DNA from: CAYPXN01 sp964470915
GTDB lineage: Bacteria; UBA10199; JADFYH01
Length of the DNA: 64,000 nucleotides
NCBI GenBank assembly: GCA_964470915.1
Contig: CAYYEM010000002.1
Span: 30,624-94,623, forward strand
Direction of reading: 5' to 3'
Below the pieces are notes generated by a model. It saw nothing but the letters and a program-made list of their open reading frames with translations. It searched no databases and was not told where the DNA came from. Made by a program: the position numbers and the translations under genes. Below, piece by piece: positions 25,488 to 33,529 of the stretch. Numbering within the stretch: the first letter of the stretch is position 1; each line of letters begins with the position of its first letter.

Positions 25488-25511
25488 TTTAGCAAAAATG
25501 AATAGTTTTCT

Positions 25512-26140
25512 TTAGAAGATTGGAGTGTAACCGCTTCGAAGAAGATTTTGTTCTGCTTGATTGATGATTCTTCCAGTTCCACCTAAGTCCATCATGGTTT
25601 CTCCACTTAAGTGATGGCGAGTTCCAATGTTTCTTGCTTGTTGAAACAGCACTCGTGCCTGACTGTATTGTTGATAGGCTCTATGGTCTTGACCTAGTCT
25701 TCTATCAATGTTTCCAACTCCTACTAATTCTCTGGCACGCGCCAAAAGAGCTTGAGCTCGTTGTTCAGGATTACGGGGAGCGTAGCTATTCCTTAGGTGG
25801 CTTGCGCTTCTACTGGTAGTTGATCTGGGGTTTTCTTGAGCAGAATAACGCACTTCTCTTGTGGTATGAGCGTTGGCTCCTTGAGGACGGTAATTTAAAC
25901 CAATGCGGGGTTGCATGTTCAGCCCTGGACGCGCATGCGGACTTCTTCCTGCAGTAGCTGTTCCATGACCATGAATAGGACGATGGCCTGAAGTAGCACG
26001 ATGCAGTGCTGTGCTAGGATTTTGGGCTACAAATTGAGGGGCATGGTTAGCTCGCTGTCTTAAGGGTGCATCTCTGAGTCCTGCTTGAGCCCGACGCAAC
26101 ATGGCATCATGGTTGATTAAGCCGCTATTTGCATTCTGAT
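25512..26140 (-). CDS. Hypothetical Arg/His/Gln-rich protein, 5' end lost in gap
   Basis: The frame is open from the stop at 25512 into the gap, at least 209 residues; the ATG at 26102 is only internal. The visible N-terminal part is low-complexity and basic (many Arg, His, Ala, Gln). The C-terminal 80 residues look helical and TPR-like (QRAQALLARARELVGVGN, HRAYQQYSQARVLFQQAR). No family recognised. The sequence right of the gap has a degenerate sigma-54 promoter reading toward this gene, so its start may lie in or near the gap. Confidence 0.6.
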
Positions 26141-26240
26141 NNNNNNNNNNNNNNNNNNNNNNNNNNNNNNNNNNNNNNNNNNNNNNNNNNNNNNNNNNNN
26201 NNNNNNNNNNNNNNNNNNNNNNNNNNNNNNNNNNNNNNNN
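26141..26240. other. Assembly gap (100 N)
   Basis: Placeholder of exactly 100 N that removes the 5' part of the basic hypothetical gene to its left. Confidence 0.99.
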
Positions 26241-26502
26241 TGTAAGGAGTGTGCCCCCAACACGCGAACTATTACGCGTTGAATTTCGTGTGCTCTCACT
26301 AATAAACCAAAGAGGGTGCCAAGATTAAAAACAATAGAATGTTTTTCTAAGTATATGAAAATATTATTATTTTACTTTTTTTGGAATAAGTACTTGCTTG
26401 CTAATGAGCCTAGAATATGAGGTGTAGCTTCGTCACCCTGCAGAGAAGGCGAGGAGCTTAGTCCCCGTCTGTTGACTCATTTTTGTTAAAATGACATAGG
26501 GC
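26241..26502. other. Intergenic region with a degenerate sigma-54 promoter and AT-rich near-palindrome
   Basis: No gene is supported here. On the minus strand TTGGCAC at 26322-26316 is followed at the right spacing by TTGG (26310-26307), one base off the TTGC of a -12 element. The near-palindrome TTTTTCTAAGTATATGAAAA (26342-26361) lies 22 bases upstream. The stretch around CTAATAAA..CAA..AG..GTGCCAAGAT resembles the region upstream of the gene at 60502, so the two are probably related promoters. Confidence 0.5.
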
Positions 26503-26531
26503 TTGTGAAAGTTTGTTAAAGAAATTATAAG
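26503..26531 (+). promoter_or_regulatory. Sigma-70 type promoter of hpnH
   Basis: TTGTGA (26503-26508) and TATAAG (26526-26531) with a 17-base spacer, 40 bases before the hpnH start codon. Confidence 0.6.
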
Positions 26532-26570
26532 GTCGGAAAGTTTTTTCTTAATATTTTATGGAGATATCTC

Positions 26571-27584
26571 ATGGCAGTTCCCGCACATCAGGCTTTTGCA
26601 CTGGCAGGATATTTGTTTAAACAAAAACTGTTTGGACGAAAAAAATACCCGCTCAACCTTATGCTCGAACCTTTGTTTCGTTGTAATCTTGCTTGCCCAG
26701 GTTGCGGAAAAATTCAATTTCCAGATGATATTTTGAAAAAACATTTGAGTGTAGAACAAGCTTTAGCGGCGGCTGAAGAATGTGGTGCACCGATGGTAAC
26801 CATTCCTGGTGGAGAACCTCTCATCCATCCACAAATTGAAAAAATTGTGGAAGGTTTACTGTCTCAAAAACGTTACGTCATTTTGTGTACCAATGCTTTG
26901 TTACTTGAAAGAAGTTTACATAAGTTCAAACCCAACAAACGCCTGACTTTTAGTGTTCACATGGATGGTTACGGCGAACATCATGATCATTGCGTGGATC
27001 GTGAAGGTACTTACGAAATTGCTGTGAAGGCGATTAAAGCAGCCGTGGATGCGGGTCATCGAGTCATCACAAATACCACGGTATTCGAAGGTGCAACGAT
27101 CGAAAATCTAGCAAAGCTTTATGATCACATGACCGAATTGGGTGTAGAAGGTTTTAGTATTTCTCCAGGTTATTCTTATGAGAAAGCGCCTGATCAAGAT
27201 CACTTCCTTTCTAAAAAACGTACCAATGCATTCTTCAAAGAGCTGCTCGATTACAAACGTAAAAATAAAAAGAAATGGAATTTTAATAATAGTCCTTTCT
27301 TCATGGAATTTTTGGAAGGCAAAAGAGATTACGAATGTACGCCCTGGGGAATGCCCGCTTACAATATTTTTGGCTGGCAAAAACCTTGCTATTTGCTGAC
27401 TAACGAGGGCTACGCAAAGACTTTCAAAGAATACATGGAAGCAACTGAGTTTGAAAAATTCGGAACCAAATCTGGTAATCCTAAATGCGGCAATTGCATG
27501 ACCCACTGTGGCTATGAGCCGACTGCGGTAAACGACGGCTTATCCAGCATTCCCAAGATGATTCAGATGTCAAAAGCGGTATAA
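26571..27584 (+). CDS. hpnH: Hopanoid biosynthesis radical SAM protein HpnH (adenosylhopane synthase)
   Basis: 337 residues. The radical SAM cluster motif is C38-x3-C42-x2-C45 (RCNLACPGCGKI). The sequence has the HpnH hallmarks: an N-terminal HQAFALAGYLFKQKL, MVTIPGGEPLIHPQI, FSVHMDGYGEHHDHCVDREG and the C-terminal NPKCGNCMTHCGYEP cysteine cluster. HpnH joins the 5'-deoxyadenosyl group to diploptene, the first committed step to C35 bacteriohopanepolyols. A GGAGAT ribosome site is present. No other hopanoid gene lies nearby, so this one stands alone; a squalene-hopene cyclase must be elsewhere. Confidence 0.93.
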   Translation: MAVPAHQAFALAGYLFKQKLFGRKKYPLNLMLEPLFRCNLACPGCGKIQFPDDILKKHLSVEQALAAAEECGAPMVTIPGGEPLIHPQIEKIVEGLLSQKRYVILCTNALLLERSLHKFKPNKRLTFSVHMDGYGEHHDHCVDREGTYEIAVKAIKAAVDAGHRVITNTTVFEGATIENLAKLYDHMTELGVEGFSISPGYSYEKAPDQDHFLSKKRTNAFFKELLDYKRKNKKKWNFNNSPFFMEFLEGKRDYECTPWGMPAYNIFGWQKPCYLLTNEGYAKTFKEYMEATEFEKFGTKSGNPKCGNCMTHCGYEPTAVNDGLSSIPKMIQMSKAV

Positions 27585-27670
27585 TTTACGTCTTTTTTTT
27601 CGTTTTACGTAAATTATGTACATCCTCAAGACCTTTTGTACCAGATTCTTAAGATTTCAGTGCTTGTATT

Positions 27671-27796
27671 GGTTTCCTTCTCCCTTTGGGGAGAAGGGTA
27701 GGATGAGGGGGGGGAGTGCACTTGCTTATATCCTCCCCCTCACCCCAATCCTTCGACAAGCTCAGGACAGGCTCCTCTCCCCAAAAGGGAGAGGGT
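27671..27796. repeat. CCTTCTCCC/GGGAGAGGG-type palindromic repeat nested in the MITE-like element
   Basis: The left arm has CCTTCTCCCTTTGGGGAGAA then GGGTAGGATGAGGGG; the right arm has CCCCCTCACCCCAAT and CTCTCCCCAAAAGGGAGAGG. Arms are complementary around a short centre. The pattern is a well-known class of dispersed bacterial palindrome. A REP-like copy at 27749 is inserted in the right arm. Confidence 0.8.
27749..27770. repeat. REP-like palindrome, copy 3, nested
   Basis: TCCTTCGACAAGCTCAGGAC, the same motif as at 22761 and 24583, here within the right arm of another palindromic repeat. Confidence 0.85.
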
Positions 27797-27922
27797 GAGT
27801 CAGCAAAAAGTACAAAAGGTCTTTGGACTGTAGATTTTACGTAAATTAAGCCACAACTATTTTATCTTCTTTCCGACATAAAGGGCCGTAAGAGTCAATA
27901 ACACGCCAGAAGGGGGCATGTG

Positions 27923-29689
27923 ATGGTGAGTTCATTTTTAGGACGTCGTGTTGCTATGCAAAGCAACATGGGAGTTCCTCTATTAAATTCCACTCAATTA
28001 GGCATGGATCAAATGATCAGAGGCTTTGCTGAAGGTGCTTCAGACTGGAAAGCTTTGCTTTCTTTAACCTTGGGAGCTTCTGCATTTCGACTCAGCAAGT
28101 TTGCTACAATGAGTGTTGTTTCTTCTCCTTATTTAGGGACGGTCTTGGGTTTTCTAGCAGAAGTAAGCACTATTAGAAGTTCAGAAGCATTGTTACATGG
28201 AAAAAACATCGAAGAAGCTTTTGAGGCAAAAGCTTTTGCATCCAGTGCTTTATACTTGGGAGTGTTAAAGTCGAGTGGAAGTCTGGTAAAAAATCAGAAT
28301 TTAATTTTTACACATGCGCTACAGAGTGGAGCAATGTTGGGTGCGGCTGAGTTAGGAGCCAAGCTGAAACTCACAGATTCGGAATCAGGTTCTTTTGCTC
28401 AAAAATGGATAAAAGCTGAAATGATAAACATCCAAATGTTAGCTGGTGCTTCGTTGGCTTATGGTGCTTTGCCTGGATTAACGATGCGAGAAAAAGCTTT
28501 GGATGTTTTAATTCAAACGCCTGTTGTTGTGAAAAAAAATTCAGGAACGATGTTAGGAACAAACAATGCTTTGCCTGTGATGTCGAGTCAGCGCGAGATT
28601 TTTACTGAACAAAAAGTTCACATTCCTGGAGGAACATATGTGAGAGGGTCTCGCGTAGAAGGTAGTTATGCGAGGGAAACCCCTCATTTTGTAAAAGTTT
28701 CTCCTTTTAGGATTTCAGCTACAGCTGTCTCTAACGCTCAATTGATGGAATATTGGGATATATATCATTCAAGACCCTTTGCCATTATTGGAAGAGATGA
28801 AGCTGGTATTTGGAGAGTGGTAGAACGTGGCAAGAAAAAAGCGCTTCAAGATTGGATGCAGGAGCATTCATCAGCAGTACCCTTAGAAGGTTTGAGACAG
28901 GGAAACTATGTGTTTGATCGAGGTACTTTTTATTTAAGTCGTGTAGTTCCTGAAAGGCCTGAGCATGCAAAAAGCGAACGAGTTTCTGCAAACCCGGCTG
29001 GAGGAATTCATTGGGCAAAAGCCGTATCAATCGCCGATGCTCTAGGAGGGCGTTTGCCTACGGAGGCTGAATGGGAATTAGCAGCCAGAGGACGAATCGT
29101 TGATGTGACAGCCCAGATGCGAGAAGAGGGAGTAGCTTTGGAAAAATTTGCAGATTTTGCCAAGGGCCCTCTTATTCAAGGAAAATATTTTGAGGGTCAC
29201 GGAGGACGTTATGAAAATTTTGTTCCTGTAGATCCCGTCACTTTGCAAATAATAGGTACGCAGATATTTACAAATCCTAAGGATCCAAAGCTGGCAGAGC
29301 TGTTAAAATCAGGTCAATCGATCGGAGCATGGCGTGTGTTTCCTACTGAGACTGGAGTTTTTGAAGGAGATGTCATTTGGAGCTCAGTGCACCATCCAAA
29401 AAAACATCTTCGTCCTGTCAGTGAAGGACGCTTGGGCCCTTCTGGTTTATTGGATATGGGAGGAAATTTAAGGGAATGGACTAATGATGCTTATGCTCAT
29501 TATCCTTCAGCAGCCGAGAACTTATTTCCAAACCCCACGGGGCCGAAGAACGGTCCCATGAGAGTTTATCGAGGCGGTAGCTTTGACGACTCCTTTCCAG
29601 CGAAATTACGTGCGGCATCGAGAGGTTTTGACCTAGGAGGTGTGGAAGATCCTCTAGTGGGTTTGCGTGCGGTGTTTCCCGTAGAATAA
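27923..29689 (+). CDS. Modular protein: shared N-terminal module plus cysteine-free FGE/SUMF1-like domain
   Basis: 588 residues (a GTG one codon earlier is possible; AGAAGGGGG is the ribosome site). Residues 1-195 form a Gly/Ala/Leu-rich module that matches the N-terminus of the 1208-residue protein at 46903 (shared STQLGMDQM / AAQLQMDSL, ASAFRLSKFA / GLAYRLGKIA, FLAEV / LVCEV, IKAEMINIQML / LHAEIKNLQLG). Residues ~225-588 are an FGE-sulfatase (formylglycine-generating-enzyme) fold: VHIPGGTYVRGS, GRLPTEAEWELAARG, GLLDMGGNLREWTND and VYRGGSFDDSF. The whole chain contains no cysteine, so it cannot act as a formylglycine oxidase. A binding or structural C-type-lectin-like role is more likely. 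Confidence 0.8.
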   Translation: MVSSFLGRRVAMQSNMGVPLLNSTQLGMDQMIRGFAEGASDWKALLSLTLGASAFRLSKFATMSVVSSPYLGTVLGFLAEVSTIRSSEALLHGKNIEEAFEAKAFASSALYLGVLKSSGSLVKNQNLIFTHALQSGAMLGAAELGAKLKLTDSESGSFAQKWIKAEMINIQMLAGASLAYGALPGLTMREKALDVLIQTPVVVKKNSGTMLGTNNALPVMSSQREIFTEQKVHIPGGTYVRGSRVEGSYARETPHFVKVSPFRISATAVSNAQLMEYWDIYHSRPFAIIGRDEAGIWRVVERGKKKALQDWMQEHSSAVPLEGLRQGNYVFDRGTFYLSRVVPERPEHAKSERVSANPAGGIHWAKAVSIADALGGRLPTEAEWELAARGRIVDVTAQMREEGVALEKFADFAKGPLIQGKYFEGHGGRYENFVPVDPVTLQIIGTQIFTNPKDPKLAELLKSGQSIGAWRVFPTETGVFEGDVIWSSVHHPKKHLRPVSEGRLGPSGLLDMGGNLREWTNDAYAHYPSAAENLFPNPTGPKNGPMRVYRGGSFDDSFPAKLRAASRGFDLGGVEDPLVGLRAVFPVE

Positions 29690-29781
29690 ATTAGTACTCA
29701 AGATTAATTTTTTGCCTTGGTATTTTTTGACTCATCGAGAGTCAAATTTTTGACTAATTTTAACTCTTTTAACATTGGTTT

Positions 29782-29841
29782 TTTTTCTAAGTATTTGAAA
29801 ATACCTAAGTAATTTTTTGCTTTTTTTGGTCCATAGCTTGC
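29782..29841 (+). promoter_or_regulatory. Sigma-54 promoter with upstream near-palindrome, driving the subtilase gene
   Basis: TTTGG at 29825-29829 and TTGCA at 29838-29842 give the GG-N10-GC spacing of a -24/-12 promoter. The near-palindrome CTAAGTATTTGAAAATACCT (29787-29806) lies 22 bases upstream, and is shared with 26342 and 61342. The start codon at 29863 follows the predicted transcription start by about 10 bases, with CGAGG as ribosome site. Confidence 0.65.
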
Positions 29842-29862
29842 ACTTTATTATTTCGAGGTTTG

Positions 29863-31983
29863 ATGAAGATGCAAGCTTGTAGAAAACCATTTAAATCCGG
29901 CGTTTTTTTTCTCTTTTTTTTCATTTTTTTTCCTGTTTTGGCACTTAGTGCTGAGGTGAGGGATTGCGAAGAAGAGGGAAAAGAATTTGCCTGTGAACAA
30001 GCCCTAGTTCGATTTTCTAAAAGTGCCAGCCCTGAATATATTCAACAAGTGTTTTCCAAACTTGATGCAACGCCGCTGCAATACTTTAATCAAAGTCGTA
30101 TTTATTATGTGAAATTTAATCGTTCAACAGACACTCTCGATCAGGTGGTGGATTTGCGAGATGAAAACAAAGTATTAATGGCGGTTCCTAATGCAAAAGT
30201 GACAGCGGATTCTTTACCGAACGATCCTTATTTTTCTTATCTTTGGGGTCTTCGAAATACCGGACAATTTAGCAGCAATGGAACAGGAGCAGATATTGGT
30301 ATTGATGATGTGTGGGATCACATTACAGATTCTTCCTCAATTGTCGTGGCAGTGATCGATACAGGAGTTGATTACACGCATCCGGATTTGGCTAATAATA
30401 TGTGGGTGAACACGGGAGAAATACCAAATAACTCAATCGATGATGATGACAATGGTTATGTGGATGATGTGTATGGGTATGATTTTTTTAATGACGATGG
30501 AGATCCTTTTGATGACCATTATCATGGTACCCATGTGGCAGGCACCATTGGTGCGGTGGGAAATAATAGTATCGGTGTAGTGGGGGTGGCTCAAACAGCT
30601 AGCATCATGGCCGTAAAATTTTTGGGTAGTGATGGTTGGGGATATTATTCAGGTGCGGTTTCCGCAATTGAATATGCCGTAGCGAATGGAGCTAAAGTGT
30701 TAAACAATAGTTGGGGGGGCGGATCTTATGATTATGCTTTAGCAAATGCGGTGGCTGCCAGTAACACCGCTGGCACTATTTTCGTAGCAGCAGCAGGGAA
30801 CAGTGGAGAGAACACCGATTATTATCCTAATTATCCTTCCTGCATTAGTTCGAGCAATGTAATTTCAGTCGCAGCGACCACTTACGATGATGAATTAGCT
30901 TATTTTTCAAATTACGGAGCTTATACAGTTGATTTGGGTGCTCCTGGTTATTACATCATGAGTACTTTGCCGACTGATTACTATGAAGGCAGTGATGATT
31001 ACGGATATCTGTCTGGCACTTCTATGGCGACCCCTCATGTGGCAGGGGCTGCAGCATTACTTTGGGCTGCTTATCCAAATTTAAGTCATCTACAAATTAT
31101 TAATCTGCTTTATCAGGGTGTGACTGAAAAAAGTTATTTGAATGGGGTATCGGTGACAGGTGGAATGTTAAATTTAGCGAACTCCCTTATATTGGGAGAT
31201 CCTGCTCTTAACAATGCTCCTGTTGCCAATGCAGGTTCGACTCAATATGCCAAGGTGACTCAAACTGTTACTTTAGAAGGTAGCGCGATTGATGAAGATG
31301 GAAACAGCATGACTTATTCTTGGTCGTTTGTGCCTCCTTCGGGGAGTTCAGCGAGTTTGAGTGCCAGCACTTCTCTCAATCCGTATTTTACAGCGGATGT
31401 AGAAGGTACTTACTATGCTTCTCTTTATGCCAGTGATTGGCTGAGTACCAGTGTCGCCTCAACTGTGAGCATTGTGATCACCAATGATCGGGTGCCTCCG
31501 AATGTTGTGATTCGAGCAACAAAAAGTTCTGAGAGTGGAGATTCTATTGATTCAGGATCACAAGTAGTTTTGGGAGATCGAGTAGTTTTGAATGGAAATG
31601 AATCTACAGACAATAGTGTGAGTGCCTCAGAAAGTTCTGCGCTCGAATATGAATGGGAGTTTATTTCAAGGCCCTCGGGGAGCAGCTCAAGTATTACAGA
31701 TGCTGATCAAGTGATTGCCTATTTTGTGCCAGATCTTGCAGGAGTTTACACAATTCGATTAACCGTGAATGATGGGCAGAATGAAAATAGTGGAGAAGTT
31801 TCTTTTATGGCAGGAGATAGTTCAAGTATCGGAGCCAACGGAGGCAGTGACGGAGGGTCGGGTGGGTGCAGCATTCAGACAGGTTCCACGATGAGTTTTT
31901 CCTCATGGCTTTGGATGAGTGGTTTATTGCTTATTTTACTCTTCATAAAAAAACTTGCTTGTAAGCGTGATTTTTCATTATAG
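29863..31983 (+). CDS. Secreted subtilisin-like serine protease (S8) with PKD-like repeats and GGC sorting signal
   Basis: 706 residues from the ATG at 29863. A hydrophobic signal peptide ends near LALSAEV. An inhibitor-like prodomain leads to the S8 catalytic domain with the triad D166 (VVAVIDTGVD), H221 (HGTHVAGT) and S387 (SGTSMATPHVAG) and the oxyanion Asn in AAAGNSG. Two immunoglobulin-like PKD domains follow (APVANAGSTQYAKVTQTVTL and a second at about 545-650). The tail is GGSGGCS, one membrane helix (LWMSGLLLILLFI) and a basic end (KKLACKR). That tail matches the proteins at 1-509 and 60502 and suggests anchoring at the cell surface. Driven by a sigma-54 type promoter. Confidence 0.92.
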   Translation: MKMQACRKPFKSGVFFLFFFIFFPVLALSAEVRDCEEEGKEFACEQALVRFSKSASPEYIQQVFSKLDATPLQYFNQSRIYYVKFNRSTDTLDQVVDLRDENKVLMAVPNAKVTADSLPNDPYFSYLWGLRNTGQFSSNGTGADIGIDDVWDHITDSSSIVVAVIDTGVDYTHPDLANNMWVNTGEIPNNSIDDDDNGYVDDVYGYDFFNDDGDPFDDHYHGTHVAGTIGAVGNNSIGVVGVAQTASIMAVKFLGSDGWGYYSGAVSAIEYAVANGAKVLNNSWGGGSYDYALANAVAASNTAGTIFVAAAGNSGENTDYYPNYPSCISSSNVISVAATTYDDELAYFSNYGAYTVDLGAPGYYIMSTLPTDYYEGSDDYGYLSGTSMATPHVAGAAALLWAAYPNLSHLQIINLLYQGVTEKSYLNGVSVTGGMLNLANSLILGDPALNNAPVANAGSTQYAKVTQTVTLEGSAIDEDGNSMTYSWSFVPPSGSSASLSASTSLNPYFTADVEGTYYASLYASDWLSTSVASTVSIVITNDRVPPNVVIRATKSSESGDSIDSGSQVVLGDRVVLNGNESTDNSVSASESSALEYEWEFISRPSGSSSSITDADQVIAYFVPDLAGVYTIRLTVNDGQNENSGEVSFMAGDSSSIGANGGSDGGSGGCSIQTGSTMSFSSWLWMSGLLLILLFIKKLACKRDFSL

Positions 31984-31990
31984 CTCGTTC

Positions 31991-32176
31991 ATGAGCACTC
32001 CCAACCGTTTAGAAAGCCATTGGAAAGAATTAAAACCCATGATTCTCAAGAAGTGGGATCGTCTTACTGAATCAGATTTGGATTATATTGATGCAGAGTT
32101 TGATCGTTTGGTGGATCTGGTGAAGCAGCGCTACGATGGCCCTGTAAAAACTATTTCTGAAGAGATTATTCGTTAT
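31991..32176 (+). CDS. CsbD-family stress protein, 3' end lost in gap
   Basis: 62 residues are visible from the ATG at 31991. The sequence NRLESHWKELKPMILKKWD followed by LTESDLDYIDAEFDRLVDLV is the CsbD-like small helical fold. Family members are about 60-75 residues long, so only the last few residues are in the gap. CsbD proteins are general-stress-induced; no biochemical function is established. The gene begins 7 bases after the subtilase stop. Confidence 0.85.
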
Positions 32177-32276
32177 NNNNNNNNNNNNNNNNNNNNNNNN
32201 NNNNNNNNNNNNNNNNNNNNNNNNNNNNNNNNNNNNNNNNNNNNNNNNNNNNNNNNNNNNNNNNNNNNNNNNNNNN
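32177..32276. other. Assembly gap (100 N)
   Basis: Placeholder of exactly 100 N. It removes the end of the CsbD gene and the C-terminus of the amidohydrolase. Confidence 0.99.
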
Positions 32277-33527
32277 TACTTTTCTTAAAAGCTCGGGTCC
32301 GCCTTTTTGGACTGTCTGGTCGATGACATTTTCGAGCGTCGTATTTTCAGGAATTTCTAAGCTTATAAAATCTGCCAGTTTTCCCTTTTCAAGAGAGCCA
32401 ATTTCCTTTTGTAAACCCAGATTGTGGGCTCCTCCTAGCGTTGCCATCATGAGTATATGCTGAGGATTGATATGCTCAGATTCATTTGCATGCAGTTCCT
32501 TTATTTTTCTCATTTCATCCCAAATGGAAAGAGTTGAGTTGCAAGCCATACTATCACTGCCAATTCCAGTAGGAATTTTATGAGCGATGATTTTAGCTAA
32601 GGGCGCTTGTCCTAAGCGCAGAGTGCTGTCAGCTTTAGGTGTATAAATAATAGAGGAGCCTGAATTAGCAATGAGGGCCAAGTCAGTAGGACCCATGTGA
32701 ACGCATCCTACTAAAGCGGGTTTGATTTGCAGAAAGTCAATGCCATGCAGATATTGGATCGGAGTTTTTTGATGAGGTGGAGGTAATTTGTCGCCCCAGC
32801 CGATATAAGGAAAAAGAAGGTTCGCGATATCGCCTTTGGAGTCATAAAAAAATTCCATTTCCGCAAAGCTTTGACTGCAGTGGATTTGCAGAGGAATTTG
32901 TAAAGTCTTGAGATGTTGATAAAAAATTTTCAGTAAATTTTTTGATAAAGTGTAAGGCGCAAAAGGAGCGAGGCCGACTTTAATTTTAGGATGATCCGCA
33001 TTCATGATTTCGTCGACGTAAGCAAGGGCCGACTCAAAGCGATCTTGAGTAATTTTTTGATTGATGTTCATTACTTCAGCATAGGTGACGATTCTTAAAT
33101 TTGAGTTTTCATAACTTGGAAAGGCCCCATCAAAGGAAGTAAGATCCCCTACACAAGTAATGCCCATTTGTCGGAGACTTCTAAGTCCTTCCTCGAGTGC
33201 GCTTCTTTTGTCTTCAGGTTTTAAACTGTCTTGATATTTTGAGGTGGCAATGAGCCATCTTACAAAATTTGCTTCTCCCGATGGATCTGCGTAATCTAAG
33301 GAATGGTAAGCTTCTGCACGAGAAAGCTCTAAGTGAGTATGAGCATTAACCAAGCCAGGTAATAAAATAGATTCATCCAGATCTTCAATTTCTGCTTCAG
33401 GATATTTTGATTTGAGGGTTTCCGCATTTCCTACAGCATGAATGCGATCTTTATGAACAAGTATGGCTCCATTCTGAATAGGTTCAGAAGAGATGGGAAG
33501 AATGTATTTTGCGAGATAGAGTTTCAT
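32277..33527 (-). CDS. Metal-dependent amidohydrolase (aminofutalosine-deaminase/chlorohydrolase-like), 3' end lost in gap
   Basis: About 417 residues are visible. The amidohydrolase metal site is clear: LPGLVNAHTHLELS (HxH), a later IHCSQSFAEMEFF, GCVHMGPTDL and GIGSDSMACNSTLSIWDEM. The general form is that of the MtaD/TrzN/guanine-deaminase group, with closest look to MqnF-type aminodeoxyfutalosine deaminases of the menaquinone route. No other futalosine-pathway gene is in the window, so the substrate stays open. It is the last member of the overlapping run tsaD-ksgA-kinase-panB-panC and begins 3 bases after the panC stop. Confidence 0.8.
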
Positions 33528-33529
33528 GA

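Larger units (their letters stand above)
27603..27848. mobile_element. MITE-like element with imperfect ~38-bp terminal inverted repeats
   Basis: The ends share TTTTACGTAAATTA (27603-27616 and 27835-27848), an 11-base spacer on each side, and the perfect inverted pair AAGACCTTTTGTAC (27628-27641) / GTACAAAAGGTCTT (27810-27823). Together they form imperfect inverted termini of about 38 bp on a 246-bp element with no credible gene. It sits 18 bases after the hpnH stop. Its interior carries two other repeat families (27671-27796 and 27749-27770). Confidence 0.75.

Noticed and set aside
26117..26299. Minus-strand frame across the gap at 26141
   Set aside because: It is joined only through the arbitrary 100 N; its right part begins with GTG without a ribosome site. 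Only the partial gene left of the gap is supported.
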